Translations under genes and position numbers: made by a program | Shown here: in pieces, positions 17,074 to 25,036 of the stretch | Numbering within the stretch: position 1 is the first letter of the stretch | How the letters are laid out: each line of letters begins with the position of its first letter | Assembly (NCBI RefSeq): GCF_013415125.1 | Contig: NZ_JACCDE010000036.1 | Span: 1 to 50,277, forward strand | Length of the DNA: 50,277 nucleotides | Direction of reading: 5' to 3' | DNA from: Vreelandella glaciei | Lineage (GTDB): Bacteria; Pseudomonadota; Gammaproteobacteria; Pseudomonadales; Halomonadaceae | The notes under the pieces: model-generated | Database searches by the model: none | What the model saw: only the letters and a program-made list of their open reading frames with translations | Told to the model about the DNA's origin: nothing

Positions 17074-17417
17074 CCTGATTACGCATAAGGCTCAGCCATC
17101 TTCGGGAGCCGGTACGGCATCGGCAGCGTTCTCACCGCCACCGTGAGGAAGCGCGGGATCGTGGCCTTGAGGTCATAGCGCCGATTGAAGCGGTACTCGA
17201 ACTCGGCTAGGTAGCGTGGGGCATGCTGCCCGCGGATGGCATGGTAAGTGCCAGTGATGGCGTTCTTGACGTTACCCAGCAGGGTGTTAACCCAGTTGAA
17301 TTGCCGAGTTCTCAACATGTCGCTGACGCCGAGCTCGCGCGACATCTGCAGCGCCGAGATGCCAGTCTTGCGCTGAGTGAACAGGTAGATCGCCAGAAAG
17401 TTGACTATGATCAACAT
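17074..17417 (-). pseudogene. IS1595-type (ISXO2-like) transposase remnant, left copy
   Basis: The minus strand encodes a middle piece (FLAIYLFTQRKTGISALQMSRELGVSD) fused by an internal deletion to the C-terminus (NWVNTLLGNVKNAITGTYHAIRG...AEPYA). The zinc-ribbon N-terminus and much of the catalytic domain are missing. Its outer end starts CCTGATTACGCATAAGG at 17074, the same terminal inverted repeat as the copy at 21591-22374, whose C-terminal 60 residues are nearly identical. The other end of the element is lost or unrecognisable between 17418 and 17572. Orientation is opposite to the right copy. Confidence 0.82.
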
Positions 17418-17572
17418 AATCTCGGCCTTGCTGAACCATACTGATCAAGAGATTTTCCGGGTACCGCTGCGTCGCGGCATGCATCAAGCGGCTGACTCCC
17501 TGCTGCCTTTTTGATGTAAAGGAACTTGCGCCGGACCGGCTGTCATTTTTTTGGCAAAGGGGTGGGCATGCA

Positions 17573-18892
17573 ATGGCTATTCAGAGCGAGCGCAGGAATG
17601 TCTTTGTACTGGGATTCGACGAACGGCACGGCGCTGATGTGCAGAAGATTCCCGATTCAGACCAGTTTACCTTCTACCCGCTGTTGCGATCGGAAGAGCT
17701 GGTTCATCAAAAACACTATGCAATCGAAGAAATGCTGGCAAAGGCACGCGGCATTCTGCGTGACTTCGATGGTTCCATTGATGCCATCGTATGCCACTGG
17801 GATTTCCCGGCGACTCCAATAGCGGCCGTACTGTGCGAGGAATTGGGGTTGCCAGGACCGTCGTTAGAGGCCGTGCTCAAGTGTTCGCACAAGTACTGGA
17901 GCCGGCTCGAACAACAAAAGACGGCACCCGAACACACCCCTCGCTTCTGCGCTGTTGACCCCTTCGACGACGACCCATTGGAAAAGGTATCGCTCGACTA
18001 TCCTTTTTGGATCAAGCCCATAAAAGGCTACGGATCCATGCTGGGGTTCCGCATCAACAATGCCCACGATTTCGAGCATGCCATCGGCATCATCCGCGAG
18101 AAGATCAGCCGTATTGGAGATTCGTTCAACACGATATTGAGCTGGATCACCCTGCCCGAAGAGGTGAGGGGCATCACCGGCAACCACCTAATAGCGGAAG
18201 AATGCATAAGCGGCCTAGAGATCGCACCGGAAGGCAGCGTCCAGCACGGTGTCTATCGTGCACATGGGATGATCGATATGGTGCGAGATCATAACCACAA
18301 GAGTTTTCTTCGCTACGAATACCCTTCGAAATCTCCCCGAAATATCCAGCAGCGAGCTATCGACCTAGCAGAGAAAATACTCAAGAAGATCGGCTTCGAC
18401 AACGGCTGTTTCAATATGGAGTTCTTCTGGAATCAGGATACCGATGACCTCTGGATCATTGAGATCAATCCACGCATTTCACAATCGCATTCCTATCAGT
18501 TCGAGATGGTTGATGGCATGTCGAACCACGAGATTGCCATCCATGTCGCTCTCGGCGACCAGCCCCATTTCGAACACGGCCAAGGTCCTTATAAACACGC
18601 TGCCAAGTGCTTGCTGCGCCATTATTCACAGGACGATGCCGTGGCAACTCGAGTGCCCACCGAGCGTGACCTCCTCAAGATCAAGTCCGCACAGCCCGAC
18701 ACTGACGTGGTGATAACGCTGAAAAAAGGTGGCTGTCTATCAGAGTTGTTAGATCAGGATGCCTACAGCTATCTCCTGGCAGAAGTGTACGTGGCAGGCA
18801 ACACAGTCCACGAGATGCTGGACAAGTATCACCAAGTGGTCGAGATGCTGCCCTTTGAATACAGGCCATTGGCCGGGGAGAAACAGGCATAG
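17573..18892 (+). CDS. ATP-grasp ligase of unknown substrate
   Basis: 439 residues. The N-terminal 110 residues form a pre-ATP-grasp Rossmann-like domain (NVFVLGFDERHGADV...). The ATP-grasp fold follows: FWIKPIKGYGSMLGF (nucleotide-binding Lys and small glycine loop, about 143-157), LIAEECISGLE, and the Mg-binding pair CFNMEFF (about 279-285) and WIIEINPRISQ (about 296). Such enzymes couple ATP hydrolysis to joining a carboxylate to an amine or thiol through an acyl phosphate. The closest general class is carboxylate-amine ligases of the peptide/amino acid ligase type. AAAGGGG lies 10 bases before the ATG. The stop codon is two bases from the start of the CocE-like hydrolase, so both are almost certainly cotranscribed and perhaps translationally coupled. 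No biosynthetic partner identifies the product. Both flanks are IS1595 remnants. Confidence 0.85.
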   Translation: MAIQSERRNVFVLGFDERHGADVQKIPDSDQFTFYPLLRSEELVHQKHYAIEEMLAKARGILRDFDGSIDAIVCHWDFPATPIAAVLCEELGLPGPSLEAVLKCSHKYWSRLEQQKTAPEHTPRFCAVDPFDDDPLEKVSLDYPFWIKPIKGYGSMLGFRINNAHDFEHAIGIIREKISRIGDSFNTILSWITLPEEVRGITGNHLIAEECISGLEIAPEGSVQHGVYRAHGMIDMVRDHNHKSFLRYEYPSKSPRNIQQRAIDLAEKILKKIGFDNGCFNMEFFWNQDTDDLWIIEINPRISQSHSYQFEMVDGMSNHEIAIHVALGDQPHFEHGQGPYKHAAKCLLRHYSQDDAVATRVPTERDLLKIKSAQPDTDVVITLKKGGCLSELLDQDAYSYLLAEVYVAGNTVHEMLDKYHQVVEMLPFEYRPLAGEKQA

Positions 18893-18894
18893 AC

Positions 18895-20928
18895 ATGCGT
18901 CATAGCACCCTGGAATCGCTACCCTGCGAGATCGAGGTCATCGAGAATGAATGGATACCGCTTGCCGACGGCGAGCGGCTCGCCGCTCGGATTTGGCGCC
19001 CGAAAGCGGCCGGGCAGTCTCCTGTGCCGGCCATTCTCGAATACATTCCCTATCGCAAGCGTGACATGACACGGGCACGTGATGCCATTACCCACCCCTA
19101 TCTGGCGGCACATGGTTATGCCTGCATCCGGGTGGATCTTCGTGGTAGCGGCGAGTCTGACGGGGTCATGGTAGATCAATACCGCGAGCAAGAGCTAGAT
19201 GACGGCGTACATGTCATCCGCTGGCTGGCCGAGCAGCCTTGGTGTGATGGCAATGTGGGGATGATGGGGATTTCCTGGGGCGGCTTCAACGCCCTTCAGA
19301 TTGCTTCTCGCCGTCCAGCAGCGCTGAAAGCCATCATCACAGCCTGTTCGACCGATGATCTCTATGCCGACAACATGCACTACATGGGCGGCTGCCTGCT
19401 CACCGATAACCTGTCGGAATCGACCACTATGTTTTCCGCCAATAGCTGTCCGCCCGATCCGGCGCTCGTTGGCAAACGCTGGCGCGAGATGTGGCTCGCG
19501 CGGCTCTCCGGCAGCGGGCTCTGGCTGGATACCTGGCTGCGCCACCAGCGCCGCGACGCCTACTGGCGCCACGGATCAGTAGGCGAGGACTACGCGGCCA
19601 TCCAGTGTCCCGTGATGGCGGTTGGTGGCTGGGCGGACGGCTACACCAACGCCATTTTCGGGCTGCTTGAGTATCTTCGGGTTCCTCGCCTGGGGATGAT
19701 CGGTCCCTGGGGGCACAAATACCCCCACCAGGGGATTCCCGGACCCGCGATCGGTTTCCTTCAGGAGGCGCTACGCTGGTGGGATCACTGGCTGAAGCAA
19801 CGGGATACCGGCATCATGGACGAGCCAATGCTGCGGGCCTGGATGCAAGACAGCGTGCCTCCAACGACCTATTATCACGAACGTCCCGGTCGGTGGGTGG
19901 GAGAAGCCGAATGGCCATCGTCGCGGATCCAGACGCAGCGGTTTCGACTGGGAGCTTATCGGCTCGAGAAGGATACTGGACAGGATGTCTCCCCGCCGCT
20001 ACGTGACATGATCATTCAGTCGCCTCTGAGTGTCGGCTTGTTCGCCGGCAAATGGTGTTCCTACACTGCGGCGCCCGACCTGCCTCACGATCAACGCGAA
20101 GAGGACGGCGGCGCTCTGGTTTTCGAGAGCGACCCGCTCGCCACCGATGTCGAGATCCTCGGTGCGCCGACAATGGACCTTGAAATTGCCAGCAACCAGC
20201 CAGTGGCCATGGTGGCAGTGCGACTCTCTGACGTGGCAGCCGATAATAAGGCGACCCGCGTCACCTACGGGATCTTCAATCTCACCCACCGTAACGGAAA
20301 CGACCGCCCCGAGGCACTGACGCCAGGAGAGTTCTTCCGCGCGCAGGTACCGCTGAACCACGTGGCACAAGTCTTCCCCAAGGGGCATCGCCTGCGCGTG
20401 AGTCTCTCCACCTCCTATTGGCCGCTTGCTTGGCCGTCTCCGGAGCCAGTGAAGTTGACTCTCCGGACGACCGGGTCGGCACTAGGACTGCCGGTACGTC
20501 CAGGACGGGAGGAGGATGTCACCATTCACTTCCAGTCACCGGAAGGTGCACCGCCGCTGACCATGACCCAACTGGAGCCACCGCATCACAACTGGCTGGT
20601 CCATCGTGACCTGGCAGAGGACACCTCCATCCTGGAAGTCATCCAGAACCAGGGAGTGTACCGCATCGATGAGATCGACCTGGTAGTCAGTAATTGCACG
20701 CGCAATTGGTATACCTACCGTGACGATGACTTTACCTCCCCCAAAGGCGAGACGAAGACGGAGCGCAACTTCCGACGCGGTGACTGGTCGGTACGTACAA
20801 GTACGCACACGACCATGACCGCTGACGTCGAGAACTTCTACATCTGGGCGGAACTTGATGCCTGGGAAGGGGAAAAACGCGTGTTTTCCCGGAATTGGGA
20901 TCTGCAAATCCCTCGCGATTTCCTGTGA
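18895..20928 (+). CDS. CocE/NonD family hydrolase (peptidase S15-like)
   Basis: 677 residues, no signal peptide, so probably cytoplasmic. An alpha/beta hydrolase domain comes first with oxyanion region YIPYRKRDMT, nucleophile elbow GISWGG (Ser127), acid GGWADGY (Asp248) and His in GPWGHKYPH (His274), the layout of cocaine esterase and X-Pro dipeptidyl peptidase. A jelly-roll domain (PF08530) follows from about residue 310 to 560, and a C-terminal extension of about 110 residues ends at IPRDFL. Family members cleave esters or amides, including peptide bonds. Pairing with an ATP-grasp ligase suggests that the two enzymes make and break, or make and mature, the same amide or ester (inference). 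It starts two bases after the ligase stop. Confidence 0.87.
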   Translation: MRHSTLESLPCEIEVIENEWIPLADGERLAARIWRPKAAGQSPVPAILEYIPYRKRDMTRARDAITHPYLAAHGYACIRVDLRGSGESDGVMVDQYREQELDDGVHVIRWLAEQPWCDGNVGMMGISWGGFNALQIASRRPAALKAIITACSTDDLYADNMHYMGGCLLTDNLSESTTMFSANSCPPDPALVGKRWREMWLARLSGSGLWLDTWLRHQRRDAYWRHGSVGEDYAAIQCPVMAVGGWADGYTNAIFGLLEYLRVPRLGMIGPWGHKYPHQGIPGPAIGFLQEALRWWDHWLKQRDTGIMDEPMLRAWMQDSVPPTTYYHERPGRWVGEAEWPSSRIQTQRFRLGAYRLEKDTGQDVSPPLRDMIIQSPLSVGLFAGKWCSYTAAPDLPHDQREEDGGALVFESDPLATDVEILGAPTMDLEIASNQPVAMVAVRLSDVAADNKATRVTYGIFNLTHRNGNDRPEALTPGEFFRAQVPLNHVAQVFPKGHRLRVSLSTSYWPLAWPSPEPVKLTLRTTGSALGLPVRPGREEDVTIHFQSPEGAPPLTMTQLEPPHHNWLVHRDLAEDTSILEVIQNQGVYRIDEIDLVVSNCTRNWYTYRDDDFTSPKGETKTERNFRRGDWSVRTSTHTTMTADVENFYIWAELDAWEGEKRVFSRNWDLQIPRDFL

Positions 20929-21360
20929 AGGTGCAGGCTCTCGCGGCCGTCGTCACCCCCTCGCCGCCGATTCCACCATGTAGCCGCAGTCGCAGATAGG
21001 CTCCCCCGGGCTCGGCTGCTTGGTCTTGATGTACTTGATGTAGTAGGTGCTGGGAGGGCGCCCGGCGTCCTCGAGCACGCAGGTCTTCCTTCGCGCCTCG
21101 AGCCATGTCGCCACAGCCTGCTCCCGGGGCGTCACCGGCGGCGGCGATCTCGTTGAAGATCGGCCAGATATCATCTACATCGTCTCGCATGGCTTCGCGG
21201 ATAGCGGGGGCTTCGCGGTTATTCGATGAATTCAGGCATGACACCTCGCAAGACGGCTTGGCTGTGTCGGCAAAGAGCCGATTGAATTGGCAACTGCCCT
21301 TACTCATCTTCTTCACTGGACAGCTCCCTGCTGGGATGCACGAGGTCCATCGAACACTGT
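20929..21360. other. Gap of about 430 bases, possible decayed gene
   Basis: Between the CocE-like gene and the convergent CsbD gene. A minus-strand frame at 20953-21174 ends in a Cys-containing stretch (TCVLEDAGRPP, then GEPICDCGYMVE) that looks protein-like, but it matches nothing I recognise and has no ribosome site. No terminator hairpin with a T run was seen. It may be a remnant of another insertion. Confidence 0.35.
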
Positions 21361-21558
21361 TCACAGTTTTTTGGCCCATTTGTCCGCCTGACGCTCGGCT
21401 TCCTCACGCGCCAAGCCATATTTCTGCTGTAACATCCCGATCAGTTGCTCACGTTTGCCAGCGATCTGGACCAACTCATTGTCCGTGAATTCGCCCCAGC
21501 TAGCGCGAGCCTTTCCGCTCAGCTCTTTCCACTTACCTTCGATCTGATCCCATTTCAT
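21361..21558 (-). CDS. CsbD/YjbJ family stress protein
   Basis: 65 residues from the ATG at 21558, which has AAGGAG seven bases upstream and gives the canonical start MKWDQIEGKWKELSGKARASWG. An open extension of 15 codons upstream runs into the IS1595 end and is not real. The family signatures KWDQIEGKWKE and the KREQLIGMLQQKYG helix are clear. CsbD-like proteins are small, abundant stress-induced proteins of unclear mechanism (sigma-B dependent in Bacillus, hyperosmotic in enterics). Only 32 bases separate the ATG from the IS1595 terminal repeat at 21591, so the native promoter is probably lost or replaced by sequence in the IS end. Confidence 0.88.
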   Translation of the reverse strand: MKWDQIEGKWKELSGKARASWGEFTDNELVQIAGKREQLIGMLQQKYGLAREEAERQADKWAKKL

Positions 21559-21590
21559 GACATTACTCCTTCGATCAAGTAGAAAAAATA

Positions 21591-22374
21591 CCTGATTACT
21601 CATGTTGATCAGCCACTATCCCGTCGCGTCAGTCTCTCCTAGACTGATGTTATCTCCAGTAGAGGAGGTGACGTCATGGCACGCAACCCTATCCAGTTCC
21701 AGTCCGGCCTGTCCTTGCCGGCATTTCTCGAGCAGTTCGGCACGGAAGCGCAATGCCAAGCAGCCCTCTTCCAGCATCGCTGTCCCGGGAGCTCGGCGTC
21801 AGCGACAACGCCGCCTGGAAGCTCAAGCACAAGCGGCTGCAGGTCATGCACAAACGCAACCAGAAAGAGAGGCTCGCCGGACGCATCGAGCTGGATGTTA
21901 CCTACCTGGATGGGGAACGGCCGGGAAAGCGCGGGCGTAGCACTGAGCACAAGTTTCCGTTCGTGCCGCCGTGCAGACCGATGACGACAGCCATCCACAG
22001 CGTGTCCAGCTGCGTCGCGGTCGCTATGCGCAGCAGGCTTTGGCGCCTGGCAGCCAGGTCATCAGTGGTGGCCTGGGAGGTTTCCGAGCCTTCGACACTC
22101 CGCTCTACGTCCATTACCGACACATCACAGGGGGCGGGCCAGTGGGGGGAACCCCGAGTTCAACTGGGTCAACACCCGTCAAGAACGCGATCACCGGCAC
22201 TTACCAAGCCATCCGCGGGCAGCATGCCCCACGCTACCTGGCCGAGTTCGAGTATCGGTTCAATCGACGCTATGACCTCAAGGCCATGATCCCGCGCTTT
22301 CTGACGGTGGCGGCGAGAACGCCGCCGATGCCATACCGGTTCCTGAAGTTGGCTGAGCCTTATGCGTAATCAGG
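21591..22374 (+). mobile_element. IS1595-type (ISXO2-like) element, right copy, decayed
   Basis: 784 bases bounded by imperfect inverted repeats: CCTGATTACTCATGTTGATC (21591-21610) at the left and the reverse complement of CCTGATTACGCATAAGGCTC at the right end (22374). The transposase starts at 21676 (MARNPIQFQSGLSLPAFLEQ) but loses its zinc ribbon in a deletion near 21780 that also changes frame, resumes at LSRELGVSDNAAWKLKHK, shifts again near 21960 and once more before KNAITGTYQAIRG. At least three frame breaks make it inactive. Eight-base flanks (AAAAAATA and AAAGACTT) do not match, so no target duplication remains. Intact relatives are about 1 kb or more. Confidence 0.85.
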
Positions 22375-22381
22375 AAAGACT

Positions 22382-22642
22382 TTGGGTGGCAGTCGGCGCA
22401 CTCTGCGCCAGGCGCCATGCCAAGACGAACCGATCGTCCAGCTGCACCATACACCGGCGGGGACGCCCTATGTGCGGATTCGAGACATCCCGGAAGCGCT
22501 CCAGGATGACTTTATGCGCTATCTACGCGGTGCGACCATGCCCGTAGTCGACGGCGAGGCGGGGCCGGTAGTGTTCAAGACAGATTGGCTCGATTGGCTC
22601 CACCATCGCCGTCCAGACCGCGAGGCCGCACAACGCAGGTGA
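22382..22642 (+). CDS. Unidentified short frame, probably 5'-truncated
   Basis: Up to 86 residues with a protein-like middle (VQLHHTPAGTPYVRIRDIPEAL, then DDFMRYLRGATMPVV and VVFKTDWLDWL). It begins only a few bases after the IS1595 end and has no ribosome site, so its true start was probably lost to the IS insertion. I do not recognise the family. A hydrophilic, aromatic-rich composition and no signal peptide suggest a small cytoplasmic protein. It may once have been complete and part of the same locus as the antitoxin or helicase remnants to its right. Confidence 0.4.
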   Translation: MGGSRRTLRQAPCQDEPIVQLHHTPAGTPYVRIRDIPEALQDDFMRYLRGATMPVVDGEAGPVVFKTDWLDWLHHRRPDREAAQRR

Positions 22643-22694
22643 GGTTCTATGGATTCGACGGCGCGCTTTGCATGGTCCTAGCTGAACTCGCCGT

Positions 22695-22880
22695 GACGAA
22701 TTTTCTGCAGCACTTGCCTAACCTTTTTCGTCCCGATTCTGTCTCAATCAAATCGACGGTACAGGCCGAGAGCGCGAGAATCGTAGAGCGAAACCAGCTA
22801 ATAGCGGCAATAGCGGCTTTTCTATCACCGAAAATGGTTATCGCCTCGGCAATCACATCGCGGGCAAGCGGCTGGACGGC
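22695..22880 (-). pseudogene. Remnant of an Xre/MbcA/ParS-type antitoxin (DUF2384)
   Basis: On the minus strand the frame reads ARDVIAEAITIFGDRKAAIA, then SWFRSTILALSACTVDLIET and ESGRKRLGKC. This follows the DUF2384 (PF09722) pattern: A-x-EVFGD-x-x-x-A, W(L)xxPNxAL, then TPLDLIETExGRxxV. The proline of the usual xxTPLDL is Val here and the normal ending is lost. No helix-turn-helix domain and no RES toxin gene accompany it. The assignment rests on motif similarity recalled by eye. The window carries a complete RES/Xre pair at 33.7-34.9 kb. Confidence 0.55.
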
Positions 22881-22907
22881 TTGTTCGGCGCGGTGGGGGG
22901 GGGTCCT

Positions 22908-24026
22908 TACACCTATCAAGTCATGGAGTACCGCGATGAGGTCTTCTGGCGACTACTAGACGACTATCGCGTGTTAGTCGTCTTCGACGAAATCCATCAC
23001 TGCGCCGGTCATGATCCCTTGCTGAGCAACGCTTGGGGGCAACAGATCCTGCAGAGAATCCAGGATCGGGCCGTGTTCACCTTGGCGCTATCCGGCACGC
23101 CGTGGCGCTCTGACGACCGCGCCATTGCCCTGGCGCGCTACCTCTCCCCCGAGGGGCAGCTGATCTGTGACTATCGCTATGGTCTCAAGGAAGCCATCGC
23201 GGACGGGGTGTGCCGCTCGCCACGCATCCTGCTCCTGGACAACCAGCAAGTAGCGCTCACGGAAGCCGTCGAAACCGAGAACACCGTTAGGTTGTTCCCC
23301 AGTATCGTCAAGCTACTGGGGGAGTCACCTGTGACTTACGAAGATTTGCTGCGTCATGACGAGGTGATCGAACAACTGCTCGCGCGAGGAAGCGACAAGC
23401 TGGATGAGCTTAATCTGACCCAGCCAGAGACGGCAGGCCTAGTGGTCGCCACCGATATCGAGCATGCCCAGCAGATTGCCCGGGCGCTAGATGCCAGAGG
23501 GGAAGGTTGGTGCGTCGTGACCAACCGAACCCCGAATGCCCAGCAGGTCATCAATGCGTTCCGACACAGCGATTGCCGCTGGATCATCGCGGTTGGGATG
23601 ATCAGCTAGGGAACCGACATCCCCCGCCTGCAGGTGTGCTGCTTTCTCAGCCGCATCCGTACCAAGCTACACTACCGGCAGGTACTGGGGAGGATACTGC
23701 GGCGCATGGGAGGAGCCGATGATCAAGCCAAGCTGTTCATGCTCGCGGAGGCGACACTACGGCGATTCGCCGAACGCATTGCCGACGACCTGCCGGAGGA
23801 TCTGGCGGTGCTGAGCCAGTTACCGCTGCCTGCTGCTGCCTCTGATTCGGTGTCGAGCGGCAACGGGGCTGACAACGATGCGGATGGCAGCAATGAGGGT
23901 GAGTCTGAACAGAACCTGGAGGCTGCTTCGCCGAGCACCTACTCGCTGGGCGAGTTTACCGCTGAACCGAGCTATCACGTCAGCTTTTCGCAGCACTACC
24001 GGCAGCTTTTGCTGATTTGCTTATGA
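22908..24026 (+). pseudogene. Superfamily 2 DEAD/DEAH-type helicase, truncated and interrupted
   Basis: The readable part starts at YTYQVMEYRDEVFW, so Walker A and the first 100 or more residues are missing. Motif II is VVFDEIHHCAG (DEIHH form), motif III LALSGTPWRSDD, and the second RecA-like domain carries GLVVATDIEHAQ. An in-frame TAG at 23607-23609 interrupts the motif normally read as SEGTDIPRL (here MIS-stop-GTDIPRL), a single-base change from GAG. The frame then continues through motif VI (RQVLGRILRRMG) and an acidic C-terminal tail to a stop at 24024-24026. The 5' edge follows a run of nine G residues (22895-22903), a likely junction. The parent looks like a UvrB/ResIII-type helicase of a defence or plasmid locus (inference). 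Confidence 0.82.
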
Positions 24027-24099
24027 AAGGCGGCCGCATGGCAAAAGGATCATTAAAAGTAAGAATGACACTTTATGCCCAATCAGCTCGGAGACCGCC

Positions 24100-24570
24100 A
24101 TGCCTAAAAAAAAGAAACTGGTAATTATTGCCCACGCGCCTTCCGAGAGCACCAAAAAAATGTTCGAGGCTGTAATCAATGGCGCCTCTGATTCCGAAAT
24201 AGAGAATGTAGAAGTGCAGTCTCTTTCCCTGCTTGAAACTCAACCCGAAGACATTAATTCAGCCAACGCCATTATTCTAGGCACGACTGAAAACTTGGGG
24301 TACAAAGCAGGTTTAGTTAAGGACATGTTAGATAGATGCTACTACGCGTGCCTCGATAAAAATGAAGGGCTACCTTTCACCTTTTATGTTCGAGCTGGTA
24401 ACGATGGCACAGGCACCTGCCGAGCGATTGAGAGTATGACCAAGGGGTTGAGTTGGAGATTAGTGCAAGCCCCTCTGATCTGCAGAGGAGACTTCCAGGC
24501 AGAATTCATCGACCAGTGTGAGAAGCTAGGATTGTCGATGGCCGCAAGCCTGGAGGCAGGAATCATCTGA
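24100..24570 (+). CDS. Flavodoxin-like / NAD(P)H-dependent FMN reductase family protein
   Basis: 156 residues with a flavodoxin-like fold: a first strand KLVIIAHAPSESTKKMFEAV provides the phosphate loop for FMN (HAPSEST), then NAIILGTTENLGYKAGLVKDMLDR matches the second flavin contact region, and FTFYVRAGNDGTGTCRAIESM the third. Members are small electron carriers or quinone/FMN reductases; the partner is unknown. GGAGA lies nine bases upstream of the ATG. It is lower in G+C than the island to its left and marks the return to core sequence. It stands alone. Confidence 0.8.
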   Translation: MPKKKKLVIIAHAPSESTKKMFEAVINGASDSEIENVEVQSLSLLETQPEDINSANAIILGTTENLGYKAGLVKDMLDRCYYACLDKNEGLPFTFYVRAGNDGTGTCRAIESMTKGLSWRLVQAPLICRGDFQAEFIDQCEKLGLSMAASLEAGII

Positions 24571-25036
24571 GATGGTGGGTCGAGAAAATGTTGTCCACTG
24601 GTACGAATCCCTGAGTTGCGATCTTTAGAAAATTGTTGCCAGTTTGTCCACTCAACAGTCTTTTTGCTCAGGCTAACTCGCTCAGCAACATATATCGCAT
24701 ATTCCGTATTCGTATAACAGTCGCATTGGAAGTGAACATTGGTCTAGCAGATCTGAATGTGACCTCTTTCCTACACCAAGTTACCAATTAAGCTTTTCCC
24801 ACCATTATCGACAAGTTCTTGTCGTCTTTGTATAGGACTCACTAGAGCCCGCCCTTTTTGTTTGACAGATTTTGCATCAACGTCCACCGCCACTGTCAAC
24901 ATTTGCATTTTTTTGGATGTCATGCACCCCCATAACCAGAGACTCACAAGCATTTGAAAATGCAGGACAATATGGCTTGTCAACATTGCTCAATCGTAGT
25001 GTGACATGCAAGGAAAGCTGCGTTTGCACTACCCTT
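24571..25036. other. Intergenic region of about 470 bases without a recognised gene
   Basis: A+T-richer than its surroundings. It contains a short hairpin (GACAAG-TT-CTTGTC, 24811-24824). Two short opposing frames (24771-24986 minus; 24872-25183 plus) lack ribosome sites and known motifs, so I do not call them. Some decayed insertion sequence may be hidden here, but nothing identifies it. Confidence 0.4.

Larger units (their letters stand above)
12155..24030. other. Accessory island of mobile-element remnants and cargo
   Basis: From the IS3 left end to the end of the helicase remnant nearly every mobile gene is truncated or frameshifted. Intact cargo is limited to the P-type ATPase, the ATP-grasp/CocE pair and the CsbD gene. 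The stretch reads as more G+C-rich than the cold shock gene to its left and the flavodoxin gene to its right. No tRNA, integrase or attachment repeat was seen at either edge, so it is better viewed as layered insertions than as one integrative element. Confidence 0.6.

Noticed and set aside
17074..22374. A functional composite transposon
   Set aside because: Both IS1595 copies have frameshifts and deletions and no matching target duplication was found, so only a decayed arrangement can be claimed.
22585..22959. Plus-strand frame between the unidentified short frame and the helicase
   Set aside because: Its composition is that of an antisense shadow; the opposite strand carries the antitoxin-like motif pattern.
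24571..25036. Hidden insertion sequence or small gene in the gap before rlmA
   Set aside because: No transposase motif, terminal repeat or ribosome site could be found; the short frames there look random.
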